This document shows, piece after piece, positions 16,677 to 25,842 of a DNA stretch of 64,000 nt. The position numbers and the translations under genes were made by a program. The notes beneath the pieces were generated by a model. It had not been told where the DNA came from. It saw only the letters and a list, made by a program, of their open reading frames with translations, and searched no databases. This stretch comes from Chthonomonas calidirosea T49 (lineage in GTDB: Bacteria; Armatimonadota; Chthonomonadetes; Chthonomonadales; Chthonomonadaceae), in the NCBI RefSeq assembly GCF_000427095.1, contig NC_021487.1, positions 2,377,325 to 2,441,324 of the forward strand, read 5' to 3'. Position 1 is the stretch's first letter, and every line of letters begins with the position of its first letter.

Positions 16677-18308
16677 CTATCGTTGCGTGTGGGGTTTTTC
16701 CGGCCGCATCGCAGGAAAGAAGATCACGTCCCGAATCGACTCGGCGCCGGTAAGCACCATGGCCAAGCGATCGATACCTACGCCAAGTCCTCCGGTGGGC
16801 GGCATTCCGTACTCCATGGCCTCTAAAAACTCCTCGTCCATGGGGTGTGCCTCTTCGTCTCCGGCGGCGCGTTGACGTACCTGAGCCTCAAAGCGTGCCC
16901 GTTGATCGAGGGGATCGTTAAGTTCGGAGAAGGCGTTGCCAAGCTCTTGGGTGGCGATGTAAATCTCGAATCGGCGTGTGAGCGCGGGGTTATCCGGTTT
17001 GCGTTTGGCTAACGGCGACGTCTCTATGGGGAAATCGGTGATGAACGTGGGTTGAATGAGCTTAGGCTGGGTATACTGCTCATGGAGCTTCTCAATAAGC
17101 CCCCCTAGATTCGTCTCCTTGTCGAGATCGAAGGTCACCCCAATGCGACGGCAGGCTGCTTTGGCGCTATCGAGGGAGGTAAGCTCTTCGGGCCTTATGC
17201 CGGTGTTTTCATAAATACCCTCTAAAATGGGGAGACGTGGCCAGGGGCGTTGGGCGAGGTTAATGGAGTGCCCAAAGACTTCAAGTTGAGGACTGCCGTT
17301 TACCTCCGTAGCGATGGCAACGTACATATCCTCCACCAACTCCATGATATCTTCGAGATTGGCATAGGCCTGGTAAAGCTCCATGAGGGTAAATTCAGGA
17401 TTGTGGCGCGTAGAGATGCCCTCGTTGCGGAACACCCTGCCGATCTCGTAGACCTTCTCGTAGCCGCCAATAATAAGTCGCTTAAGGTAGAGCTCTAAGC
17501 TGATGCGCAGTTTAAAATCGTGATTGAGCGCGTTATGGTGGGTAATAAACGGCCTGGCAGCGGCCCCACCTGCAACTAACTGCAGTACCGGGGTCTCTAC
17601 CTCCAGGAAACCGCGGGCATCGAGATAGCGACGCATGGCGGAGACGATTTTGCAACGCTTGGTAAGCACCTCACGCGAAGAGGGGTTTACCAGCAGATCG
17701 AGGTAGCGACGGCGATAGCGCTCCTCCCGATCGGAAAGCCCTCCGTGCACCACGCCCTCTGCATCCTGCTTGCCGAAGGGGATGGGACGAAGGCTTTTGG
17801 CTAAGAGAGTAAATTCGCGAACATGAATGGTTGGCTCGCCGGTGCGCGTTTTAAAGGGGTAGCCTTTGATGCCCACAAAATCGCCGAGGTCAAGGTCTTT
17901 AAAGCGTTCAAAAGCGACTTCACCGAGGTCATCACGCCGTGCGTAGACCTGTATGCGTCCACTTTGATCACGAATATCAGCAAATATTACCTTGCCTTTA
18001 ACACGCTGAGCGGTAAGGCGCCCAGCCACGGAGACCTCCATCTGCTCCCGCTGCTCGTCCGGCAATGTCCAGTGAACGGCCGTCTCAGCGGTAAGCTCGG
18101 AAGCGGTGTGGGTACGTACATAGCGCTCAATAAGAAAAGGGTCGAGGCCTTCGGCACGTAACGCCTGCAGTTTGGCAAGGCGTCTAGCGGTCTCTTCGGT
18201 TCGCTCTTGCTCCTCCTGCGTTGCGCTCGTGGCATCTTCGGCACGTGAGGCCGTCGTTGAGGCGCTCTCCTCTTCAGCGGCGATAAGCGGTTTTCGTTCG
18301 TCGTTCAC
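16677..18308 (-). CDS. lysS: lysyl-tRNA synthetase, class II
   Basis: Charges tRNA-Lys. The 543-residue protein begins with an acidic, Ala/Glu-rich extension of about 35 residues, then the OB-fold anticodon-binding domain (VSVAGRLTAQRVKGKVIFADIRDQ) and the class II catalytic domain: motif 2 in EIGRVFRNEGISTRHNPEFT and motif 3 in GLGVGIDRLAM. The frame starts with GTG 18308; the purine-rich GGAGGAG box lies about 16 nt upstream, which is rather far, so a slightly different start cannot be excluded. greA lies 149 nt upstream on the same strand, with a weak hairpin between them. Confidence 0.96.
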   Translation of the reverse strand: MNDERKPLIAAEEESASTTASRAEDATSATQEEQERTEETARRLAKLQALRAEGLDPFLIERYVRTHTASELTAETAVHWTLPDEQREQMEVSVAGRLTAQRVKGKVIFADIRDQSGRIQVYARRDDLGEVAFERFKDLDLGDFVGIKGYPFKTRTGEPTIHVREFTLLAKSLRPIPFGKQDAEGVVHGGLSDREERYRRRYLDLLVNPSSREVLTKRCKIVSAMRRYLDARGFLEVETPVLQLVAGGAAARPFITHHNALNHDFKLRISLELYLKRLIIGGYEKVYEIGRVFRNEGISTRHNPEFTLMELYQAYANLEDIMELVEDMYVAIATEVNGSPQLEVFGHSINLAQRPWPRLPILEGIYENTGIRPEELTSLDSAKAACRRIGVTFDLDKETNLGGLIEKLHEQYTQPKLIQPTFITDFPIETSPLAKRKPDNPALTRRFEIYIATQELGNAFSELNDPLDQRARFEAQVRQRAAGDEEAHPMDEEFLEAMEYGMPPTGGLGVGIDRLAMVLTGAESIRDVIFFPAMRPEKPHTQR

Positions 18309-18417
18309 GATCGATTCTTCTGGTCTCCTCCCTTCACGCCTACATAGGTTCTCTTACACGACACAGATTCTGAAAGGCAAAGCAGAAATGTCTTGCTAAG
18401 CCATTTTGACAAAGGGA

Positions 18418-18435
18418 TGCTTCTAATCGGAAGCA
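18418..18435 (-). terminator. weak hairpin downstream of greA
   Basis: TGCTTC-TAATCG-GAAGCA forms a 6-bp stem followed on the minus strand by CCCTTTGTC. It could partly terminate greA transcription ahead of lysS. Confidence 0.4.
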
Positions 18436-18457
18436 GTCTATCTGGTAGGGTGTTCTT

Positions 18458-18937
18458 CTACTTGCGAATGCTCTCGATGCGGTAGTTCATGATCCCTTTG
18501 GGCACACGAATGGAGACGATGTCTCCTACCTTCTTTCCCATGACGGCCTTGCCGATGGGTGATTCGTCGGAGATGAGGTTGTGATCAGGGTCAGCTTCTG
18601 CCGAGCTCACCAAAGTGAACTCCCATCGTGCGCCGCTTTCCAAATTGGTCATTGCCACAATGGAGCCGATGCCCACGTGGTCCGTGGGAATAGATTCATC
18701 GTCTACCACCCGGGCCATCTGAAGAAGATGGCCGAGTTCGAGAATCTCGCTTTCGACAAGAGCTTGCTCTTGTTTAGCGGTTTCGTACTCTGAGTTCTCC
18801 GTGAGGTCGTCGCCTTCCTTGGCGGCGCGCAGACGGCGAGCGATATCAGGCCTCTGCACATTGCGCAGATAATCGAGCCGCTGGCGCAGCTTAGCATGAC
18901 CTCCTGGGGTCAACACGATCTCAGAATCTTCAGACAT
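18458..18937 (-). CDS. greA: transcription elongation factor GreA
   Basis: Rescues backtracked RNA polymerase by stimulating transcript cleavage. The N-terminal coiled coil shows the conserved acidic tip in AAKEGDDLTENSEYETAKQE, and the C-terminal FKBP-like domain has VGSIV-type and ESPIGKAVMGKKVGD segments. Starting at ATG 18937 (MSEDSE) gives 159 residues, close to the usual 158, with AGGAG 11 nt upstream; codons GTG 18949 and ATG 18946 overlap or crowd that AGGAG box. Confidence 0.95.
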   Translation of the reverse strand: MSEDSEIVLTPGGHAKLRQRLDYLRNVQRPDIARRLRAAKEGDDLTENSEYETAKQEQALVESEILELGHLLQMARVVDDESIPTDHVGIGSIVAMTNLESGARWEFTLVSSAEADPDHNLISDESPIGKAVMGKKVGDIVSIRVPKGIMNYRIESIRK

Positions 18938-19142
18938 TCGATCCATCACTCCTGAGCGGCGAGGCGCCGCATTATGATGCGTACTCTGTAAGAGAGGCGT
19001 TTTTCTCTCTTCAGTTCAAAACAAATACGATTCGTTTGCGGCATTTATCGCCCAATTATCGTCTTTTTTGCCGTTATTTTGTATGCTCGAATTCAAGTGG
19101 AGAGGCGCTTAGCACCCAACAGATAGGTTATCGAGCTATCGG

Positions 19143-20102
19143 TTAGAGATCGGCAAAAAAGTCGAAGAGGATGTCGGCTGAATCGGGGAGGCTCTCGTGC
19201 CCGTAGTCGGGGTAAAGGATCATGCGTTTGGGCGATTCGATTTTGTTATAGGCGGCAAACTGTGTGGACGGTGGGCAGATAGTATCCATGAGACCGGTAA
19301 GCATAAGCACCTCGGCCCGAATGCGCGGCGCCAAATGTTGGCAATCTATGTAGCCGAGCCGTGTAAATATCTCCTGCTCCCTTTCATGGCGTGGGTCGAA
19401 CTGTCGAAGAAAGGTACGTATCTCTTCATAGGCGCCGACAGCGAGATCCATCTCCCAAACGCGCAGGTAGTCGCAGAGAAAAGGAAACACGGGGGCAGCT
19501 TTTCGGATGCGCGGCTCGAGAGCAGCACAGGCAAGAGTGAGTGCGCCCCCTTGTGAGCCGCCGGTAGCGCCGACGCGATCGGCATCAATCTCTGGAAAAC
19601 TCATCACGATGTTGGCGAGCTGGGCTGTGTCAAGAAATACCGCGCGATAGTAAAGTTTGTCGGGGTGATCGTCTAGCCCACGAATGATGTGCCCACGCAG
19701 GGTGGGGCCACGAACCCCTTCGATGTTTTCCGAGCGGCCTCCCTGTCCACGACAATCCAGTGCTGCTACCGCGAAGCCTTGTGCCACGTAAGGCAGTTTG
19801 TCGGTCCAATCGCCACTCGATCCGCTATAACCATGGAACATGAGGAGGGCTGGATGAGGCTTTGGGGCGGCCTTTGGACGAAGATATTTCGCATAGACGC
19901 GCGAGCCACCTACACCGGTGAAATAGAGGTCGAAACATTCGGCAAAGCTCGCCTTGGTTGGGTGAGGAATAAGCTCCACCTGTGGGTCGATGCTGCGCAT
20001 TTCGGAGAGTGCACGGTGCCAATAGGCATCGAAATCATCGGGTTTGGGGTTTCTGCCTTGGTAGCGTTTTAGCTGCTCTAAAGGCATCTCGAAAACGGGC
20101 AT
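19143..20102 (-). CDS. CE7-family acetyl xylan esterase / cephalosporin-C deacetylase
   Basis: A 319-residue carbohydrate esterase. Family markers are all visible: RGQGG in LDCRGQGGRSEN, the nucleophile in GATGGSQGGALTLA, the catalytic Asp in GLMDTICPPSTQ, and the His in YPDYGHESLP. It removes acetyl groups from xylo-oligosaccharides or related acetylated sugars in the cytoplasm (no signal peptide). ATG 20102 has GGAGGG 6 nt upstream, so the in-frame codon at 20117 is not used. It fits the polysaccharide-degrading character of the region. Confidence 0.92.
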   Translation of the reverse strand: MPVFEMPLEQLKRYQGRNPKPDDFDAYWHRALSEMRSIDPQVELIPHPTKASFAECFDLYFTGVGGSRVYAKYLRPKAAPKPHPALLMFHGYSGSSGDWTDKLPYVAQGFAVAALDCRGQGGRSENIEGVRGPTLRGHIIRGLDDHPDKLYYRAVFLDTAQLANIVMSFPEIDADRVGATGGSQGGALTLACAALEPRIRKAAPVFPFLCDYLRVWEMDLAVGAYEEIRTFLRQFDPRHEREQEIFTRLGYIDCQHLAPRIRAEVLMLTGLMDTICPPSTQFAAYNKIESPKRMILYPDYGHESLPDSADILFDFFADL

Positions 20103-20224
20103 GGAATCTCCCTCCAAAAGCTTTGGTAGTACGGTTCGTGTGCTTAGTGGGGATAGTATACTTTAGGAAGTGGCTTTCTGGGAGGGGCTAGGTAAACGGA
20201 AGGTGTTCTAACCGTTTCCGTCCC

Positions 20225-21214
20225 TCACTTCTGAGCCGGTAAAGAGGCCGGGGTGAGCTTGGGCGTCGGCGTAGAAAGCTGTGGTGTTGTGGCAGTGCCT
20301 GCAGAGGCCGACTCGGTGGAAGGCGTTTTCGCTAGAGCGGCTTCGATGATCTTTTGCTCTTGTAAAGCCTCCTCGTAGTTGGGGTCGTAGAGCAGAGCGA
20401 CCTGGATGGCATGTTTGGCGAGTTCGTATTGCCCGAGCCCATAGTAGGCGGCTGCAAGGTGATAATAGTAGGTTCGTGCCGCCACCGGTGGCGTGTTTTT
20501 AGGTAGATCGGAGGTCGCCTGCAGCAACATCTCCACGGCATCGGCATAGAGGTCGTGCGCTTGCGATTTTGGGCCGCAGACAGCCTGACGATAAAGAACC
20601 CACCCGTAGCTGTCTTCTGCTGCGGCGTAGAGTTCGCTTCGGTCAGAAGAGAAGTCAAAACTGTGCTGTAGTTTAGTAAGCGCTTTGGCAACAAGGATCT
20701 GCGCTTGCTTAAGCGCGTCCGGATCGCTGCTTGTGATCGCAAGAATGTAGCCGGTATCGTTCAGCGTTTGAGGATCGTCGGGAGTAAGGTTGAGGCCCTG
20801 TAGTGCCGCTGCACGTGCCTGCTGATTTTGTGGCGGCTTTTGTTGGGTGTAGGCATCAGCCAAGGCGAGATAAAGCCGCGAACGACTTGTGCTATCGGCG
20901 TTGCTACAATCTTGCACCGCACGCTGAGCGTAGTTCAACAGCAGGTCAGAGGCGCTATGAGGAAAGTTCTCACATAGCCCGATCACCTCTAGGTAAGCTG
21001 TTGGGTCGTGGGGATGGGTGTCGAGATAGTGATCGAGCGCTGCACGTGCTTCGGCTTCATCTCCGTGCAGTAGGCTATTTCTGGCCACCAAAAGCTCTTT
21101 TGGCAGAGGAGAGGGACGGTCAATAAGAAGATAGTAGAGTAGTAACCCGATGCAACAGACCAGAATCACGCGAAAAGTGAGAAATAACCAACGCATCGAA
21201 TTTAATGTCTCCAT
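20225..21214 (-). CDS. membrane-anchored TPR-repeat protein
   Basis: A 329-residue protein with an N-terminal transmembrane anchor (FLTFRVILVCCIGLLLYYLL) and several helical repeats of TPR type (LLHGDEAEARAALDHYLDTHPHDPTAY; AAAYYGLGQYELAKHAIQVALLYDPNYEEAL), ending in a Thr/Pro-rich tail. Role unknown; such proteins scaffold complexes. GGAGG lies 6 nt before ATG 21214, whereas ATG 21220 touches the box. A 10-bp hairpin sits in the leader. It is divergent from another TPR pair at 21508. Confidence 0.8.
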   Translation of the reverse strand: METLNSMRWLFLTFRVILVCCIGLLLYYLLIDRPSPLPKELLVARNSLLHGDEAEARAALDHYLDTHPHDPTAYLEVIGLCENFPHSASDLLLNYAQRAVQDCSNADSTSRSRLYLALADAYTQQKPPQNQQARAAALQGLNLTPDDPQTLNDTGYILAITSSDPDALKQAQILVAKALTKLQHSFDFSSDRSELYAAAEDSYGWVLYRQAVCGPKSQAHDLYADAVEMLLQATSDLPKNTPPVAARTYYYHLAAAYYGLGQYELAKHAIQVALLYDPNYEEALQEQKIIEAALAKTPSTESASAGTATTPQLSTPTPKLTPASLPAQK

Positions 21215-21258
21215 TCTCATCCTCCGGCCGAAACGAGCGGCTGTACGCTTTTAAATAC

Positions 21259-21290
21259 CGACAAGGGAGGCTGCTACGGTTCCCTTGTCG
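21259..21290. repeat. hairpin in the leader of the TPR gene
   Basis: CGACAAGGGA (21259-21268) pairs perfectly with TCCCTTGTCG (21281-21290). It lies in the divergent intergenic region 21221-21507, 45 nt upstream of the minus-strand start codon, so it may fold in that mRNA leader. Confidence 0.5.
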
Positions 21291-21402
21291 AGAAAAACGA
21301 TCTCTTCTGTTCTTTTGTGTTTATATCTAAGCTATGGGAACGGTGTTCTCGGTGAAAGTGTTTCTATAGTTTAGTTTAGGGCGGCACGATTTGAGATGCC
21401 TC

Positions 21403-21431
21403 TTGCCAAAGAGGGCTGTTTCGGTTATAAT
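21403..21431 (+). promoter_or_regulatory. sigma-70-type promoter
   Basis: TTGCCA (21403-21408) and a perfect TATAAT (21426-21431) are spaced by 17 nt, about 70 nt before the start codon of the zinc-ribbon/TPR protein. Confidence 0.82.
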
Positions 21432-21507
21432 GCACTTGCGCTAAGGCGGTGTTTGGGCGCAGAATCGGGCCGATTCTTTAGCAGCACAAGAGAGGGGCGA
21501 TGAGACG

Positions 21508-22773
21508 ATGGAATGCCAAAACTGCGGCGCAACCAACGAACCCGACAATCAAACCTGTGTACGTTGTGGCGTGCCACTGACGACGCCCAACTCCCAAACG
21601 ACCTCTGCTCTCCTTCAGCAAGCCTATCTTGCCTACAAACAGGAGGACATGGAGACGGCTTTACTTAGATGCCGGCAGCTTTTGAAGGCCGATCCGGAGA
21701 ACGAAGAGGCACTTACGCTCATGGCCCAGCTTGAGGAAAAACAGGAGCACTATCTCGCAGCGACAGAGCTTTATGAGCGCCTCACGAAGCTTCGTCCTGA
21801 GAGCATGGCCTATCGGTTGCGTTTAGAAGAGCTTAAGCATAGGGCGCAGAGCCGGTCTTCAGCCAACCCCTCTGTAGCGCCGTCTCCAGACCGTACCGGG
21901 GATTCGCGCATAAGTGTTGTCCTGATCCTTTCCACCACAAGTCTCATGCTGGCTGCCGCCGTTGCGATCCTGGCGTACGAGTGGGGGCGCACAACCCAAC
22001 TCAGCATGAACAGGTCGAGCTTGCCGCCTAGCATCGTCGAACGTCCTGCAGCGTCATCGCCGAGCTTTCCCTGGAATGCGTCGCCTTTCCCCGGGCCGTC
22101 TTCTGCCCCAAATACAGCCCCTCTGCCCACCGAGCCGCCGCAACCGTCGCGCCGTCGCGAGGGCGGTGAGGCACCCCAAGCCGCTCTCTCATCGGGTCTT
22201 TCGCACGCCTCTATTGGCGTCGCACCCATGCATTTCTCGCTGCCGCCTGCTACAGCTCATCCTGTGCCGCCTTCTCGTTCTACAACATCTTCACAGCGCA
22301 TTGTGCTACCGGCCAACGATGCCTCTGGGGGTTCCGATGAAAACACGGTGGTTATTCCGGTTTCCGGCAGTACGCCTCTCGCTACGAACAACGGCTCGAC
22401 GTTCGCTGCACCTAGCAGCCAGGGTACCACCGTCGTTCGTGTTTATCGTACCAACAGCGCTTCTGGCTCCGCCGACGATAGCTCCGCCCGTTCCTATATC
22501 GCCATGGGGCAGCACCTGCAGTTGAGCGGTCAGTACGATCAGGCCATCGAAGCCTATCGGAAGGCTCTTCCCTCTGCGGGAGATGAAGCCGGTTTTGTTT
22601 ACCAACAGATAGCCCTCTGCTATCAACGCGAGGGCAAGAAGGCAGAGGCTGCCGATAATTTTCGTCAGGCCAAAGCCGCCTACCAGCAGCTGCTTGAGGC
22701 CGGTCGTAAGGTGGCGGAGGCCCGCGCCGGCATTATAGCATGCGATCAGGGAATCAAGCTGTGCAGCCCCTAA
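21508..22773 (+). CDS. zinc-ribbon and TPR membrane protein
   Basis: A 421-residue protein. Residues 3-20 form a zinc ribbon (CQNCG, then CVRCG), followed by TPR-like helices (QQAYLAYKQEDMETALLRCRQLL; ELYERLTKLRPES), a transmembrane segment around residues 136-157, a long Ser/Pro/Thr-rich linker, and C-terminal TPR repeats (LQLSGQYDQAIEAYRKALPS). The zinc ribbon and first repeats would be cytoplasmic and the last repeats extracytoplasmic. A promoter lies at 21403-21431. The following TPR gene starts inside its 3' end, so they form one unit. Confidence 0.82.
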   Translation: MECQNCGATNEPDNQTCVRCGVPLTTPNSQTTSALLQQAYLAYKQEDMETALLRCRQLLKADPENEEALTLMAQLEEKQEHYLAATELYERLTKLRPESMAYRLRLEELKHRAQSRSSANPSVAPSPDRTGDSRISVVLILSTTSLMLAAAVAILAYEWGRTTQLSMNRSSLPPSIVERPAASSPSFPWNASPFPGPSSAPNTAPLPTEPPQPSRRREGGEAPQAALSSGLSHASIGVAPMHFSLPPATAHPVPPSRSTTSSQRIVLPANDASGGSDENTVVIPVSGSTPLATNNGSTFAAPSSQGTTVVRVYRTNSASGSADDSSARSYIAMGQHLQLSGQYDQAIEAYRKALPSAGDEAGFVYQQIALCYQREGKKAEAADNFRQAKAAYQQLLEAGRKVAEARAGIIACDQGIKLCSP

Positions 22774-24437
22774 TTCGTTTTTGTATTTTCGGTTGGATGG
22801 TCCTTTTAGGGGGACAGCAAGTGGGCCGTTATACGGCTGCCGAAACGCCTCCAGCTTCGCCCAACCTGCCTAAGCTGCTGATTCTTGTGCGTAAAGACCC
22901 CAAAACCCCTAACTCCGACTTGCCTCAACGCCTGGCGGGGCTGTTAAAACAGTCCCTGAACAGCTCTTCGCTTTACACTCCCCTGCTCTATAGCCCATAC
23001 GATCCAACCATCAAGAATGCGCTCCTTAATCATCTCTTGACGCCTAAAGATCTCAGCACACTCGACTCTCCTGCCTCTCAGCAACGACTTGCCGAGGCTT
23101 ACAACGCACGTTATCTACTCTCTATTCAACCTCATATCCTTTCTATGGCGGTGGAGGTGGATGTGTCGCTCTTCTATCGGGCGCCAGCAGAGAGCTGGAC
23201 GATGCCCTACTCCAATCGTCTTCGTGTGGATATGCCGCCCACGCGGCGCGGAGTTACGGAAGAGTTGCGGTATAAAGCCCTACTTTATGGCCTCGTGGAT
23301 AGCATCTCCGCTGCAATCGGCAGCCCAACCCACTTGCTTGCCTCTTTGCCCATAACGCTGCCTCAAACCGTGGCGTTGAACGATGCGCACTCCGCCTCTG
23401 GACAGAAAGCGATCGATTTGGCCTCTACACCAAGTAGTAGCCCTCCCATACAGCCCACTCCACCGAACTACGTGGCGCAAGCACAGGATGCCCTGCGCGA
23501 TGGCAATGTGGCCGATGCCATTATGCTGCTACGTCAAGCCATAGATGCAAATCCCTTCGATCCAAAACCCAGAGCTTTGCTTATCCAGACCTACCTTCAG
23601 CGTCACCTGGTTGCGTTGGCCGATACGGAGGCTCAAGATAGCCTTCTGCTCTGCCCAAATAGTGTAGAGCTAACACAGCTTGAGGCACAGGTGCTACAGG
23701 CTAAAGGCGATACAAAGGGTGCTTTGCAGCTGTTCACCCAGCTTGTGGCCCATAACCCTCAGGATGTGGCGGCTCGTATCGCTTTGGGCGATGCTCTGCT
23801 GGCGAACGGACAGTATGCCGATGCCCAAAATGCCTATGAAATGGCCGCCTCTATCAATCCAAAAAGCGCGCTTCCCGCTCTGCGCCTCGCTGCCCTATTT
23901 GTAAAGGAGGCGAATTCCGACCCAAGTTTCTACGCAAAAGGCCTTTCTGAACTTGAAACGGCGCGTCAACTTCTCCCATCCACCGATACCACAAGCTACC
24001 TTAACTGCTACGCAATGCTGATGCCAGTTCTTAGCGAACGCATTCACGATGATGCCGATGCGCTCCAACAGATCTATGAGTCCTGCGTGCAAGGCGGTCT
24101 TAGTGTGACCGAGGCCCTGCGCAACCTTGCCGATCTGCAGAATCGGCTTGTTGCATTAAGTGATTTTCTTACCAAACTTCCTCCGGCCGTTGGAGCTGAA
24201 AAGGCACAGGCGGCCTATGGTCAAAGCGCTGCGTTGCTTCTGCAGGGCATCGGCTACTTCCACGACGTGCTTTCAGACCCGGCGCGCACTCCGCGCGAAG
24301 CTGCGGATACGTTGGCTTTGGCGCGTGCCAACACACTTCATGCGCTTCAGGAGGCCGATACGCTTTTAAAGAACCTCCTCAATCCTCCTCCAGCAAGACC
24401 TCCCCAAAACACGGATGACGCGGCATTAAGCGAATAA
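22740..24437 (+). CDS. secreted TPR-repeat protein
   Basis: A 565-residue protein with a hydrophobic N-terminus (IRFCIFGWMVLLGG) that looks like a signal peptide or anchor. A middle domain (KLLILVRKDPKTPNSDLPQRL and following) is unfamiliar. TPR repeats follow (AQDALRDGNVADAIMLLRQAIDANPFDPK; GDALLANGQYADAQNAYEMAASINPKS). ATG 22740 has no ribosome binding site; GTG 22761, preceded by AGGGAA, may be the true start and would leave only a 13-nt overlap with the upstream gene. The overlap implies translational coupling with the zinc-ribbon TPR protein. Function unknown. Confidence 0.8.
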   Translation: MRSGNQAVQPLIRFCIFGWMVLLGGQQVGRYTAAETPPASPNLPKLLILVRKDPKTPNSDLPQRLAGLLKQSLNSSSLYTPLLYSPYDPTIKNALLNHLLTPKDLSTLDSPASQQRLAEAYNARYLLSIQPHILSMAVEVDVSLFYRAPAESWTMPYSNRLRVDMPPTRRGVTEELRYKALLYGLVDSISAAIGSPTHLLASLPITLPQTVALNDAHSASGQKAIDLASTPSSSPPIQPTPPNYVAQAQDALRDGNVADAIMLLRQAIDANPFDPKPRALLIQTYLQRHLVALADTEAQDSLLLCPNSVELTQLEAQVLQAKGDTKGALQLFTQLVAHNPQDVAARIALGDALLANGQYADAQNAYEMAASINPKSALPALRLAALFVKEANSDPSFYAKGLSELETARQLLPSTDTTSYLNCYAMLMPVLSERIHDDADALQQIYESCVQGGLSVTEALRNLADLQNRLVALSDFLTKLPPAVGAEKAQAAYGQSAALLLQGIGYFHDVLSDPARTPREAADTLALARANTLHALQEADTLLKNLLNPPPARPPQNTDDAALSE

Positions 24438-24580
24438 AAATAGGAACTTTCCTTGCAGCTTTGTTGTTAATTGTCTTTCAAAGAAGGATTCTTGCAAATG
24501 GTGTAGAAATGAAACATCGTTAGTGAAGAACCGATACTAACATCCCAAATTCCAGATGACGAAGAGGAGGTTCATTGGTA

Positions 24581-25390
24581 ATGAAGCACCATTGTCGCAT
24601 GGCTTTCACGTTAATTGAGCTGCTCGTCGTTATTGCAATTATCGCGATATTGGCAGCTATTCTGTTCCCTGTCTTTGCACAGGCGCGTGAAAAGGCACGA
24701 GCCATCTCTTGTCTCTCCAACTTGAAACAGCAAGGGCTGGCCTTAAACATGTACGTACAGGACTATGATGAGACTTTTCCTATCAATCTCTACTTAGGGC
24801 AGAACAACGGGAACGCCTGCGTGATGACGAGCTATCAAGAGATACAGCCCTACCAGAAGAACTCGTTGATAGTGGTGTGCCCTTCCGACGGCACACCGCT
24901 CAACTTTCCGGTGGCTATGCAGACGATCGGATTACCAGCTCCTTGCCCGGTTTCCCCGGTTCTTATCAAAGTGAGCTATCAGCCCAACTATGCGCTGATT
25001 GATGATGGCGATCCCAATCCGATTTTTGCCGGGGAGACCGGCAGACCAGTGCACCGATTGGCCGAAGTGCAGTTCCCTGTAGAGACCAGTGCCTTTGCCG
25101 ACGCCACCGTTACCCTCCAAGGCCCTACTTCGGCTTTCTGCCTATTTTGTTCCCCGGTGCAGGCACGCCATAACACCACGGTCAACTCGGTCTATGCCGA
25201 TGGTCATGCAAAGGTGGTACACACAAAGCCCTATACCGATGCAAATGGCAACCCTTACGTTGGCACCCAGCTCGACGGGCAGAGCACAAAAGCCTATGTG
25301 GTTACGGATGCTGGGCCGTATCAAAACAGCACGGAGCTTTGGGGCATTCCTTATCAAAAGTCGGATGGGAGTTGGGGCCTGCTTCCGTAG
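24581..25390 (+). CDS. DUF1559 / H-X9-DG type pseudopilin
   Basis: A 269-residue pseudopilin: leader MKHHCRMA, then [16 protein letters not shown] and [12 protein letters not shown], the QDYDETFP segment, and a complete H-X9-DG signature in [20 protein letters not shown] 24581 has GAGGAGG 10 nt upstream; the in-frame TTG 24575 is too close to that box. It lies 143 nt after the TPR pair and may be separately transcribed. Confidence 0.9.
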   Translation: MKHHCRMAFTLIELLVVIAIIAILAAILFPVFAQAREKARAISCLSNLKQQGLALNMYVQDYDETFPINLYLGQNNGNACVMTSYQEIQPYQKNSLIVVCPSDGTPLNFPVAMQTIGLPAPCPVSPVLIKVSYQPNYALIDDGDPNPIFAGETGRPVHRLAEVQFPVETSAFADATVTLQGPTSAFCLFCSPVQARHNTTVNSVYADGHAKVVHTKPYTDANGNPYVGTQLDGQSTKAYVVTDAGPYQNSTELWGIPYQKSDGSWGLLP

Positions 25391-25401
25391 GCGACTGCTT
25401 C

Positions 25402-25435
25402 AAAAAATTTAGGGGTGGGCGAAGCGCCCACCCCT
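25402..25435 (-). terminator. Rho-independent terminator of the minus-strand pseudopilin/lipoprotein unit
   Basis: AGGGGTGGGCG-AAG-CGCCCACCCCT (25411-25435) is an 11-bp perfect GC-rich stem. On the minus strand it is followed by six T (A-run 25402-25407 on plus). Confidence 0.88.
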
Positions 25436-25451
25436 GTTGATAGAGAGTAGA

Positions 25452-25491
25452 GCCCGTCCTTAGCAACGGGCGAGAATAGGGAAACTCGCCC
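25452..25491. repeat. two overlapping, mutually exclusive hairpins
   Basis: GCCCGT (25452-25457) pairs with ACGGGC (25466-25471), and GGGCGAG (25468-25474) pairs with CTCGCCC (25485-25491). The two stems share GGGC, so only one can form at a time. They lie in the 3' region of the minus-strand lipoprotein transcript, just ahead of the terminator. Confidence 0.6.
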
Positions 25492-25523
25492 TACGCCACT
25501 GGTGGTGCACCGAAAAGAGACTT

Positions 25524-25772
25524 TTACGGTCCGCTGGGATTATTGGGGCTGGTCCCCGCTTGCTGCTCTAGCTTTTGAATGGCGGCCTGCTTTGCCGGAG
25601 CCGGCAGTTCCGGATTATTCTGAATGGCCTGAATTTTTTGCTGTAGGGTTTGATGGGGTGGTGGCCCTGAGGGAGTTGGGTTTCCTTGATTGCTACTGCA
25701 GCCGGCCAAGGCTATGAGGGCGCATACTCCTCCTAAATAGGGTAGGTTTTTCAAAAACATCGTGACTCTCAT
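25524..25772 (-). CDS. small lipoprotein
   Basis: An 82-residue protein with a lipoprotein signal peptide (FLKNLPYLGGVCALIALAGC, lipobox LAGC), then a Pro/Gln-rich segment with repeated NNPELPAPAKQAA helices. AAGGAG lies about 5 nt before ATG 25772; the longer frame from TTG 25787 would put the box inside the gene. It is 70 nt downstream of a pseudopilin gene on the same strand and shares its terminator, so the two are probably co-expressed. Function unknown. Confidence 0.78.
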   Translation of the reverse strand: MRVTMFLKNLPYLGGVCALIALAGCSSNQGNPTPSGPPPHQTLQQKIQAIQNNPELPAPAKQAAIQKLEQQAGTSPNNPSGP

Positions 25773-25842
25773 CTCCACTCCTTTCAAGGAAATATTTAAA
25801 AGGGCAAGCGAAGACTGTCTTCGCTTGCCCTGGCAGCTTCAC

